The notes: a model not told the origin generated them from the letters alone. A stretch of 43,937 nt of DNA from Physocladia obscura (GCA_027596945.1 JADGJH010000016.1:1-43937); one strand, 5' to 3'. Numbered from the stretch's first letter, positions 22,568-31,821 are shown. Numbers and translations are program-made.

Positions 22568-23245
22568 ATGACTGTCACATATCCATCCACAACTGTGAGA
22601 AATTGATTCTTAAAGACCATTCCTATTGGAACAATCTATAAGGACCCACGTAATGAACATCACTATGAAGTACAAGAACGTAAAATTAATACCACTCTAT
22701 CTAAAGTGGGCGTACCATATTTTGGTTCAAATCAGGCCATTGTGATAGAAGTGCCTGACAAATGGATGAAAATGATTAACCCAACAAGAGCGAATATCAA
22801 CCAATCAATGAAGGAACAAATCAACAAGTTAGAAGAGACTATCAAGAGACTTCAATCAGAACTGAGAGTGGCAACGGACCCTGATTTTGAGAAACTGTCA
22901 GTGATTGAAATAAAACATTCATTATTAGGTAAAATAAAACAATTAATGAATGGTAACAAATACTTTGAGATGGATTCAGAGTTGTTCTTTGTTGACAATA
23001 GTTTGGTCTATTATCTAAGAAAGAAGAAAGATGGTGACAATAAAAAGAGAATTCAGAGAATTAAGCATGATTTAATGAAGGGAGACACAACCCTTTGCAA
23101 AGAACTCCATCACAACCAGCCAGCCATCCAAAAAAGGCTCTATCATCACTTGAAGAAGGAACTCGAAGATGAAAAGATTGTTGAAATAAAGAGACGTAAA
23201 TCATTGTCAGAGTCAGAGAATGCTGGAATCGGTGCTCTATCCTGA
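22568..23245 (+). pseudogene. Element coiled-coil protein, copy 2
   Basis: Starts MTVTYPSTTVRN. Codon 13 is then TGA where copy 1 has CGA (Arg), so translation from the original ATG is cut. The open remainder is about 180 residues with PYFGSN, a Lys/Glu coiled coil, and a tail KRRKSLSESENAGIGALS. That tail is 12 codons longer than the copy 1 product, because a single base change removed the TAA stop. It is the same family as copy 1, at roughly 85-90 percent identity by eye. Function unknown. Confidence 0.65.
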
Positions 23246-23981
23246 GAAAACATGTGGCCCAGAAAATCTTGAATGCTTTTGTTTCCCTGACTGTTTTGTC
23301 TTGTGTTTATATATACAGCATCAAAGGTCTCCAATTCCATAAATACCAGCTCTGACAGATTAGATTAACAGTTCATGTGTAGTGATGTTTCTGATATTGT
23401 TCCATTCAAAAGATTCCTTATTGTTGTAATGGTGATTGTTGTCAGGAGTTTAGTCAGTGACAATGGACAAACAACCCACTTACTGCATTCATTCTTGTAC
23501 ACCAGAACAACTGCTTCGTGTGTTGTAAGCACTCCATCTGTAGGCCCATCATTCAAATCCAGCTTGAAGCCTTGTTTCTCTGAATCCCATCCACTCATTT
23601 CAATCTGTGACAAATTTCTGTTGATAACTTGAGTCTTGCATCTTGTTTCAAAGTGACTCTGCAGCATTTGTGTTTTTTGTAGTCACAATCTTGAATGTGT
23701 TCCTCAAGATTCCATTTAAGTACCTTGAACTTGCAGTTTTTATAAGTGCAAGCTTCTAAAAATGGTGTCAATGTAACTTGCAACTGTTTGTTTTGAAATA
23801 GTGATTCAGTCTTACATTGAGGGCACTTTTGGCCCAATTGATGGTGGCATTTTATGCAAATAAAATGTGGGTTTGACCCATTTGCATATTGTATTATTGG
23901 AAAGTTTATGTTTTTGAGGCAGACACAGCATATAAAGTCAGATTGTTTTAAGTTCATTGAGTAGTTTACTATTGATTCCAT
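23146..23981 (-). pseudogene. Element RING/TRAF-like zinc-finger protein, copy 2
   Basis: The RING part is complete (CCVCLKNINFP, HFICIKC, CPQC). A 37-base deletion, relative to copy 1, then removes the second zinc finger and shifts the frame just after KHKC. Further on, TAA replaces a serine codon (TCA in copy 1) after HMNC. At the 3' end the TAA stop of copy 1 has become TTA, so the frame runs on to 23146 and overlaps the plus-strand gene by about 100 bases. The gene is certainly dead in this copy. Confidence 0.72.
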
Positions 23982-24064
23982 TTTATAATATTAGCAAAAG
24001 ATTTTAATTTTTTGAAAAAGTCCATGAAAATGGAATTTCTGAACCAATCAGAAGTCGCAATTTT

Positions 24065-27000
24065 TTACAACAATTGCAATTTTTGACCCAACTTGTTATT
24101 TTCTTGTCTCGAAATCAGTCGCAGGTTCCAATAAGCATTGATGTTCTTGAAGTCATCATCTGTTATGTGCTGGCTTCTTGGTTTGATGTGGCCTATTTCA
24201 TATCCTCTTGGCACCACTCCATCAGGAATACCAAGACACTCCAATAGCTCTTGTCTCGCTACAAAAGTATGCTTCAAACTAAAGTCATCAGAACAGCCTT
24301 TTTGAATAATGTAGTTGATTACTCAAACAGCCTCAATTCTCTTTCATTTGAGTTCATCTTTTAAATCTCGCTCTCTCTTCTTCTTCTGTTTCATTCTGTT
24401 TATATCAGTATCCTTTGTCAATTTATGTTTTATGCCATCATCAACAACATTAATGTATTCCTTTTTAGTTGTTCAACTTATTGCAGTGTATTGCATATCA
24501 TCTTCCATTCTGTTCCATTCATGGATTGTAAAAGGCTCTTGGATAGAATCTCCTTGCATCTTGTGGACAGTTGAACAATAATTTACTTTAAAGTATAGCT
24601 GGAACTGCTCGTTATTAATCTCAATTGTCTCTTTTGACAACATATCTTCCAGTAATATCTGTGGCTCAATCTTTCGAACTGAATATGTAGCACAATTCAC
24701 GATTTTCAGGGACTTGTAGTTTCTATGTGCAATAACCAGAGTACCAACCATCAACAATACCTGCTGTGAGTTTGTGTCATCCTTATTTGCTCCTATTTTA
24801 ATCATTTTTTTCTTTTTTAGTTTATCTCGTTGCATCATGATTTCATTGATTTGTTTATGTTTTTCATTTGTATATGATAGATTAACTCTTGTAAATGCAT
24901 GTCTATTGTCAAAGTCACTTGGTTTCAACTGGTGAACCTTGTCAAACAGCTCAGAAACTGTGTTGTTTGACCTGTGATTTACAAGTAACTCTGTCATACT
25001 ATTTTCAACAATCTCTTTCAGTTGAGTCCATGTACTTTAGTCTTGGCCTTTCAACCCCTCCAAGCTGTTTGTAGTCACCAACCAAGACAAACTTTATGTT
25101 GGAATGCAGTTTGACATAATAAAAGACTTCATATGCACTTGATTTCAACATGCTCACTTCATCAATGAAAATATATTTATATTTTATTGCTGCTTTCAAA
25201 GCTTCCTTGAAATTACATTTACCATCATTATCAATGTGAAAAAAGTGATGTACAGTCTGTCCTTGAATCAAACGTGCTGTTTTGTTTGTACTTGCCAAGA
25301 GAATATAGGTCCCTTTATCTAACAGTTTGGTTGTTTCTTTTAGTTCTGTTGATTTTCCTGTACCTGCAAGCCCAGTAATGAGTCTTCCTTGTAATCTTTC
25401 TTCACAGGGATAAAAAAGTTCCTCTCTCAACTCGAAAACATAATTACTAAGAAATGAATCTTTGACTTTGTACTTGTCTGGAAGCTTTTCTAATCAATAA
25501 TTTCCAATCCCTGGTCCACAATGAACCTCATTACCATCCTCGACAATAACACTATCTGTTTTTAATTGAACAATTGTTCCAGCCATTTTCATTGCTAGTT
25601 TATATAACATCATGTTTCCATTGTCAATAATCTGCCAGTAAATCGGAATCAGATTTTGATACTTCATTTTCTTTGATTTAATCTTGACATGATATAATTT
25701 CAAGTCTTCTGCAATACATGAGTAACCTGCATTTTCATTTGAGCAGTAATATCGCGCAACATCGTTGAAACTTATTGTAAATTTGTCTGTTTGTTTTCTA
25801 TCATACTTTTTATTGAGACAGCCTATAAAGCAGTTTACCATGATTTTACCGTTATCATTGCCACACTTGTCATAAATCCTTTTTACAAAAGCATTAAAGT
25901 AATCTGGTTTTAATGTTTTGCTTGGAATCAGTTTGTAAACAATCTTCATTGTCACTTGTAGTTCTAAACATTCAGCAATAATATGACAAGGATACCATCT
26001 TGTTCCTCTCAATGGAAAGGTATTTTCTGTCTCTACATAAAACCAATCTGTTCTCAGTTTACCAGAATATGGCCTAATTTCATCAAAGATATTAAATGCG
26101 CACCATGGTTCTGTGTTTTTAACACTTAAACAAGCAGAATGACACTTTTGAATATTGTAAGCCTTCAAATTAGCTTCTGGTGATGGCTCATAGAATGTCT
26201 CAACAATGGGGCCTTTCACACAGTCAAAGAATACCTTGTGAGTGTTCTTGTTGAATGTGCTTTCAATTTTATCATCCTGCTTATAAATCTCAAAGGCTTT
26301 GCACACTAAAGATATAAGATTTTGATTTCTAAATGGTATCAAGAGAGATTTCAAAGCAGCCAGAGCTTGTTCATAATGTTTATTCACTTCAATTATTACA
26401 TTATTCTTGTATTCAATTCTGACAATGTATCCACCATGACTCTTGGTCTTGTAAATTGTTTCCTCTTTTCTTGCTAAAAAGACAACAAGCTCTTTCAAAT
26501 CATTTTTGTTGGTGTATACAACATTGCAATTTTCAAGTAAAAGAATACTTTTGTAAGGAACATTCAATAGAGTATGTACTTCCCCATCAAATGAATTCTT
26601 TGATTTTATTTTAGTTTTGAAAACAAGATTGTCATTGGAGCCTTTCAATTTCTCAGAAGCAACAATTGACCTTCTCATTTCTTTATCCAATACTGGATAC
26701 ATGTGATTGTTGGCTACTAAAAATATTAAGGCTGGTGCATGATGATTTCTATTTTGAGGAATGAATCAACTGAATGTTTCCATTTCCATATACAAGCTAA
26801 TACCAAATCGATGACAGAATACTTTAACTTGCTTTGTCGAAACGCCAGAATCAGTGTGTGTTTCTTCAAAGATGGAGAGAAGTACTTCATTTGTCAATGT
26901 TTTAAAGTGACTTGAATATGCATTCATCAAGAATTTGTAGACGCAGTCCTTATTGTTTGTTGAATTTGGTTCTACCTTTAATGAATAGTATGACAATACA

Positions 27001-27551
27001 GCTCCATATATTGGTTGTTCTTCAAGGGGTATGTGCCAGTATGGAACAGGTTGAGTTGTGTAGTTAATCTCTAAAATCTCACAGTCGTATGGCTGCCTTG
27101 CTGCATACTCTTTTGTCACTGTATCAAGGTGTTGTTCAATCAAATGGTCAGGAAAATCTCGAATGATACCAGTTTTGCTATTGTTGTAATTGTAATCGCT
27201 GTAATGAATCACATACTTGAATTCATAATAAACAATTACTTTCTAGGAGACGAGAGTTGGAAGATAATACAATGAATAGTCAATGTGTCTTTCTTTTTGA
27301 GCATCAAACGGGGCACTTGGTCTCTTTTTCTTTGATGAAGTATCCATTTGTTGCTCCTTTCTTGATGATTCAGGTGAATCTGCCCCCCTTCTCTTCAAAA
27401 CATTATGAACAACATCCATACCCCCGTTTTGAAGTTGCTTCACTGTCTTGTCAGTTTTCTTGATGAACGTGTTGTCCAACTTTAGAATATAGTTTCCAAT
27501 AATTGTTGCTTTATTGTTCCCAATGAGATTGGCAATGTGTGATTGCAACAT
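24065..27551 (-). pseudogene. Element B-family DNA polymerase - SF1 helicase - HNH nuclease in one frame
   Basis: Reading the minus strand from MLQSHIANLIGN, a basic Ser/Lys-rich N-terminal part is followed by a polymerase-like region. Its motif-B-like KIMVNCFIGC lies near 25840 and its motif-C-like QLKTDSVIVEDG near 25550. The FPLRGTRWYP block is shared, from memory, with organellar/viral-type family B polymerases. The same frame then enters the helicase: GLAGTGKST, FIDEVSML, LVGDYKQLGG, STVHKMQGDS and YTAIS. It ends in an HNH-like module (GYEIGHIKPRSQH, INAYWNLRLISRQENN). Apart from one helicase frameshift near 25030, single stops are all that interrupt it: TAG after TLVS, TGA after METFS, TGA after GIGNY, TGA at the motif VI arginine, and two TGAs before the HNH. 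I infer an ancestral protein of about 1150 residues. Two or three adjacent genes in one frame is an alternative. Confidence 0.7.
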
Positions 27552-27761
27552 CTTGTGTTCCTTTTCGTTACGAGGAAGCTTGATTTGGTTTACAACAGTT
27601 CTACTTCAAATAACTGTATAATTTGGTAGAAAGGATGTACATTTTTGAACGAGAACATGTTTAGTATTATAAAATAAAATAAGTTTTCAAATTAAATTGA
27701 TTTTTTTCTGATTAGACAAAAAGTATTTTGGAAATTCTAGAACCCAATCTTTCAACTGGAA

Positions 27762-27908
27762 ATGGCACTTGATGCCTACCGTGACGCTTTCATCAAGTGG
27801 ATGAGAGGAGAGCTAGCAAAACCCGCTGATGATTTACATCAAGATTTGCGCGCTATCAAATTGCCTATCATCAGAAAGATACTTTCGCAATTTGATGCTC
27901 TTTCTTGA
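27762..27908 (+). CDS. Small ORF of unknown function next to the element end
   Basis: A 48-codon frame, MALDAYRDAFIKWMRGELAKP to ILSQFDALS. It is strikingly protein-like (amphipathic, few rare codons) for AT-rich surroundings and has A at -3 of the ATG. It could be a first exon, a gene fragment or chance. It is divergent from the polymerase gene. I do not recognise it. Confidence 0.25.
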   Translation: MALDAYRDAFIKWMRGELAKPADDLHQDLRAIKLPIIRKILSQFDALS

Positions 27909-28078
27909 CTACAAACGGCACAGCAAGTGATGCTGAGAGTACCTTGTAGGGGAAAACGCGCCTACATATCAAAGTTCAGATTATGCAGCTCAAAATTTTG
28001 AATTGGTTGAATTTGACAGTGACTGAATTCTTAGTTTTTATTTCAACTTTGAGTAATAAAGCAAACTTGACTACAACA

Positions 28079-29358
28079 TCAAACGGAATTTAATTTATGT
28101 TCCTGATAAGCAATGAGTCTTGCAAGAAGGGGTCGAATTATCATTACAAGAACTTTGTAAGGGTGCAGCGTGAGCGGGATATCGTTGTTGACATGATATT
28201 TGTTGAGGGTCTCTTTTGAATGGAAGGCGGGATGAGCAAACTTAACATCGTTAATTCGCACTCCCATTAAAACAACGTCAGTTGCTTGGTAATAGCCATC
28301 AGCATCCCAGATACTGTATTTAAAAAAAATCAGATTGTTATTCGACATCAATTAAAAAAGAACTAACCGGTCACCAGTGACATCCAATATTGTATGAGAA
28401 ATCCCTGATATGATGCAAATAGAACAAAATCTTGTAACGAACGCCTTGAATTCCCAATCTTTCCACAAACGCCTGTCTTCCTTCTTGCAATTGAATGCGC
28501 TTTTTGACTTGAGAAGATGACAGCAAATTCAGTAGTGGGAATGAGGCACTTCCTCGATACTCCGAATTCACTTAATTTTCTCGCTGACGCGTCGTCGTCA
28601 TCGGCAATGTAACAATCAACCACAGCATCTGCAAGTGTGGGGTTGTAGTTGTCGATAAACGTTCTGAGCAATGATTCTCGTTCGAGTTTCGACATCTTAT
28701 TGAACAGACTATACGAAAAGTTAGTCAAGAAGAGAAAGGAGTAGAAAAAATTACCGTTGGCAAAACAGACAGCTACATACAGCTTCTTGTCCTAAATCAA
28801 AGTATCCACCCTTTTCAAGGCGGTCGACCGACCCCTGTGCAAAAAGCGTTCAATGATTCAAATAAAACAAAACTCAGTGAATATTTACTTGGCTGTCATT
28901 TCCGGCTTTCCAAACCACAGCAACACCGCAGTGTGTACATGCAGCACCTTGTCCATCCTCCAATCGTGCATAGGCTTCCTCCCGTCCGGTTTCAGTCCGA
29001 GTTTGAACTTGTCCGTCAGCAACTCACCCATTTAATGCAACAGAAAGAATCAAGTCAATGCATTGGTTGCGAGTTTCGGTAACTCCGTCTCGTTGTGACA
29101 TTGCATTAGCAAGCATGTATACCTGAGCAGAGACGAATGTTTGTTCTCGAATCCGAGCCTAAATTGAATAAGAAAGTCAGTTTAAAAGGGGCATCTCGGC
29201 GGGAAGGGGGTGAATTTGACACTTACTTTTGGATTGTTCTGTTGAAATAAAAAAAATCAATTAGTAATTTGAAACAAAAGTCAAAAGAGAGAGAACACGA
29301 CCTGGCTGAGGGTCGTGTTTAAAGGGGGCATTTCGGCGGGAAACTCAAGGGAAACCAT
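28079..29358 (-). pseudogene. Unrecognised spliced zinc-ribbon-like gene with an in-frame TGA
   Basis: Seven candidate exons on the minus strand join in frame: 29358-29302, 29238-29227, 29158-28889, 28834-28755, 28708-28572, 28507-28375 and 28313-28079. Every intron is GT-AG, and the joins between the last five exons keep phase exactly, which makes the model credible. The product (about 307 residues) has two Cys pairs of zinc-ribbon type (CTHCG and CSCLFC, about 40 residues apart), an acidic stretch (DDDDASARK), and a C-terminal part with HHIRDFSYN and WDADGYYQATDVVLMGV. A TGA at 29024-29026 sits between two halves in the same frame (LSVALNG, then VADGQVQTRTETG). It could be a nonsense mutation or an intron I failed to place. 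I know no family with this order. The gene's 5' end abuts a mitochondrial DNA insertion. Confidence 0.5.
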
Positions 29359-29365
29359 TATATTA

Positions 29366-29460
29366 TACTACGGGCCGAACCGAAACATCGTAGTAAGCCT
29401 AGGAAAGGAAATCAACCGAAACCCTGTCAGTAGCGGCGAGCGAACGCAGGATAGCCTAGT
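29366..29460 (+). rRNA. rnl: Fragment of mitochondrial large-subunit rRNA (5' domain)
   Basis: The stretch CCGAAACATCGTAGTAAG, then GGAAAGGAAATCAACCGA, then CAGTAGCGGCGAGCGAACG follows the order and spacing of domain I of bacterial-type 23S rRNA. Only this small part is present, so it cannot be functional. It differs from the cytosolic eukaryotic 28S version, which lacks the AAATCAACCGA form. Confidence 0.75.
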
Positions 29461-29482
29461 AGAGATCCGAAGTTCCATGCGT

Positions 29483-29508
29483 GTGGGGGTGTGAGCTCAC
29501 GCCCCCAC
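29483..29508. repeat. GC-rich palindrome of mitochondrial type
   Basis: GTGGGGGTGTGA and TCACGCCCCCAC pair over 12 base pairs (one G-T wobble) with a two-base loop. It lies directly downstream of the rRNA piece. GC-rich palindromes of this kind are known as mobile hairpin elements in mitochondrial genomes of chytrid and blastoclad fungi. Confidence 0.7.
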
Positions 29509-29595
29509 CCCAACTTAAGTTAGCGGGCGTATTCTTAAATTGGGGGGGGGGATGAGTAGAACTCCTATCGAAAGAAGAATTAGCTCCAAGGCAAT

Positions 29596-29666
29596 AACTG
29601 TATAGTTCAATGGTAGAATAGCGAACTTCAAATCCGCGCATGCATGTTCAATTCGTGCTGCCCCTG
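29596..29666 (+). tRNA. trnW: Decayed mitochondrial tRNA-Trp (anticodon TCA), in the NUMT
   Basis: The cloverleaf fits 71 bases: D arm GTTC-AATGGTA-GAAT, anticodon loop CTTCAAA (TCA), T arm GCATG-TTCAATT-CGTGC, 3' acceptor strand TGCCCCT and discriminator G. The 5' acceptor strand AACTGTA pairs at only four of seven positions with TGCCCCT, and the anticodon stem has one A-C mismatch, so it is a relic. A TCA anticodon on tRNA-Trp reads UGA as tryptophan, typical of fungal mitochondria and not of this nuclear genome. Confidence 0.75.
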
Positions 29667-29830
29667 TACGTGGTGAATGTGAGGGATATAGTATCAATGG
29701 TTAGCTATCTGAATAGGTTATGTGCCTAGTACTATAGGCCTAGAAACGACGCAATCTCCATTGACTCGTCAATTCAATACTTTATTAGGAGTTCACCACT
29801 GAGTTGCAGCACAGGGCGCGACCACGGCCC

Positions 29831-30499
29831 CCGGGGTAAAAAATAAAAACTGAATTCAATTTATTTTGTAACTTCCAATAACAACTTCTAATTAATCCAT
29901 GAATCTATATCATGTTATCAAGTATTGTGAATTTTTTCAAATGAATGACAAACAGTGTAGAGAAGTCTGAGGCACCTGAAATCCACCTGAAAAGGGTAAT
30001 TTTTCATTCTTGAGAGATTTCTGGAAACTTCTCAGGTCAAACTTACCTAGCAATAGAGATCGCCCAGTGTTTGTTATTAGCATTCTGCTCATAAACACCG
30101 GATACGCTGCTCTTATTTTATTTCACCACTTAATTTATTGTTTTTAATAAAAACAGCTGTTATATTATGTAAGTTTCCGATTATAGTGTTATTGGAAAAT
30201 TTTTCATCAACTTCCTCTCGAACTGTCTCAAAAATTTCAATTTCTGAATTAAAATATTTCTATATGGAGACTTGCGTTAGGTGCTTGCGCTGAGAAAGTA
30301 ACTTTTGAGTATGGCCTTGATTGCTTGAAGCTGCCAGTATTTCTTTTTCTTTTAAAATGTATGTATACCATCAGTAATAATAAAAAACAGAGATAATATA
30401 GGAATCACTAGATCTTTTTGATTCCTGTTTATTTTTGACATTTTAATTTATAACGATTCAAAGAAAATAAATAAATAAAATTGTCATTAAAAATAAATT
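29831..30499. other. AT-rich intergenic region
   Basis: I see no open frame of substance, repeat or RNA gene. The final part before 30500 is very AT-rich (AAATAAATAAATAAAATTG) and presumably holds the promoter of the coiled-coil gene. Confidence 0.5.
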
Positions 30500-31127
30500 A
30501 TGTCATCACGCCACGCATCCACAAATTCAGTTGTAGCGCATATGGATTTGTGCGACCTTCTCTCGTTAAAAATTAAAGAACAATTGCAAATGATCACTTT
30601 GCTTGAGAAGGAATTGTCGAATACGCGAGACGTTATAAAGCGTAAAGACAGGTTACTACTTCGTTTTCATTTTCAAAAAAGGAGAAGATAATGTAGTATT
30701 TTGATTAACAGGCTTTTGCTTTTCGGTTTTTTGGTTTTTTTTGGTTTGTTTTTGCCAATCACAGAATGTTTGAAGATTTCCGTGTTCAAGCAGCAAAAGA
30801 CCTCGCAAAAGCCACAATTGAGAGTAAAGAAACTCTGGCAAAGTTAAAAGATGAACGAACAGTCGAATCAAACAAACTTAAGTCCACTGTTCGAGAATTG
30901 GAATTACAGGTTGAGAAAAACTCTTACCACATCAATTGTTTTGAAACTTTTTGAAATCTCAGCTCTTCAAGGAACAATTGAAAAGCAAGCAACTTGAAGA
31001 AAGTCAAAAGAAAATTCTCAATAATTTTGCTGTCAGTCGGGAGCATGACGTAGAGATTATCTTGAATGACATGAGTAAACTCAAAAGTGTGATATCGAAG
31101 TCGTTAGTTGAGCGTCTGAAACAATAA
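30500..31127 (+). CDS. Small coiled-coil protein of unknown function
   Basis: Three exons (30500-30651, 30765-30909, 30963-31127) give 153 residues. Almost the whole protein is predicted helical by eye, with heptad patterns: LLSLKIKEQLQMITLLEKEL, LAKLKDERTVESNKLKSTV and a C-terminal NDMSKLKSVISKSLVERLKQ. It is rich in Lys and Glu, with no Cys pairs and no membrane segment. The three exons are in phase with clean GT-AG sites, which supports a real gene. It could be a small subunit of a centrosomal, kinetochore or tethering complex; I cannot name it. Confidence 0.7.
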
Positions 31128-31263
31128 TATGCAAAAAAAATTATTGCGCGTTCTCCATTTTATTTTTGGCGTCCAGTTTCATCAAGTGAAACTGAAAAAA
31201 CTTCCAAACGATTCATTTAACATTCAACAACTGATGGACCAACGAAAAGACTAAAAAATCTAT

Positions 31264-31629
31264 TCAGTTTTGTTTTCTTCTGAAAGAAGATCCCTCTATA
31301 AATAAAAATTGGTTTTCAACGAATTGGCAAAAAACTGAAATGAAATTAACCAACCAGTCAGACGTGCTTTTCCTCCAGTTGGCTGAGATAGAACAGTAGC
31401 GCATCCACCGCAGATAACAACGGTCTGGGCGTGGGAGAAGACGGTGGTGATCTGGAAGCATCCTAAAAATTCGCAAAAAATTGAGCTTAATATATCGTTC
31501 GTATTTCGGATAGTACAAACCAGAGCACTTCACGTCCATGAAGAAAGAGTTTGGGCTCTGCACAAGTCTCTTGAGTTTGTGGCTGCGCTTCTCGGAAGAC
31601 TCGAGTGGGTTTAGGAGATCAATAGCCAA
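31264..31629 (-). CDS. RPS27: 40S ribosomal protein S27 (eS27), start exon not located
   Basis: Three exons on the minus strand (31629-31521, 31462-31355, 31295-31264) give 82 residues from [18 protein letters not shown] to the stop. The C4 zinc ribbon is complete: CSGCFQI and CGGC, with the family blocks [22 protein letters not shown] and the C-terminal [10 protein letters not shown]. Only the initiator methionine, or one or two residues, is missing. It must lie in a short upstream exon, as is common in ribosomal protein genes. Candidates are an ATG at about 31810 or an ATG before GTTAATG at about 32071; I cannot choose. The protein sits on the 40S head near the mRNA exit region. Confidence 0.93.
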   Translation of the reverse strand: MAIDLLNPLESSEKRSHKLKRLVQSPNSFFMDVKCSGLYYPKYERYIKLNFLRIFRMLPDHHRLLPRPDRCYLRWMRYCSISANWRKSTSDWLVNFISVFCQFVENQFLFIEGSSFRRKQN

Positions 31630-31821
31630 CTAAATAATTGAAAGTAAGTGCGAGTAGTAAGTTAAGAGTGGAAGACTGGTTTGTTCATCGATTGAATATT
31701 TTTCGTTAAAGTAATCCAAGTTTGCTTCGTCACATAAATCCAACAATAATATTTCGAAGCCAAATAATATGAATAAATTTGTATATCGGCGACAATAGCT
31801 AGTACGAATCATATGTGAAAA

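Larger units (their letters stand above)
22115..27700. mobile_element. Virus-like element, copy 2 (polymerase-helicase-HNH; right end missing)
   Basis: The second copy lies head to tail with copy 1 and is the most informative. From the left it has the repeat array, the plus-strand coiled-coil gene, the minus-strand RING gene and then a 3.5-kb minus-strand polymerase-helicase-HNH frame. I see no inverted array to the right of the polymerase, so the right end is truncated or lies beyond a rearrangement; 27700 is only where recognisable element sequence ends. There is no integrase, transposase, capsid or packaging ATPase that I can recognise, which argues against a Polinton/Maverick. Confidence 0.75.
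29359..29830 (+). other. Nuclear insertion of mitochondrial DNA (NUMT)
   Basis: About 470 bases contain a piece of bacterial-type 23S/mitochondrial LSU rRNA, a GC-rich palindrome and a decayed mitochondrial tRNA-Trp with anticodon TCA. The last third (about 29690-29830) is also organelle-like (a D-arm-like TAGTATCAATGGTTAGC, GC clusters such as CGCGACCACGGCCCCCGG), but I could not name a gene in it. The flanks are ordinary AT-rich nuclear DNA with spliced genes, so this is a transfer rather than the organelle genome itself. Confidence 0.75.

Noticed and set aside
26766..26768. TGA read as tryptophan in the polymerase frame (METFS-TGA-FIPQ and GIGNY-TGA-LEK), suggesting a different genetic code
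   Set aside because: Host genes end in TGA and use TGG for Trp, and direct comparison of the two element copies shows TGA standing for CGA at two other sites and for GGA or AGA elsewhere. Mutation explains it better.
17950..27700. Polinton/Maverick transposon
   Set aside because: The polymerase fits in broad terms, but I find no retroviral-type integrase, adenoviral-type protease, packaging ATPase or capsid gene.
29366..29830. Functional ribosomal RNA locus
   Set aside because: Only a small part of domain I is present, it is organelle-type, and the adjacent tRNA has a broken acceptor stem.
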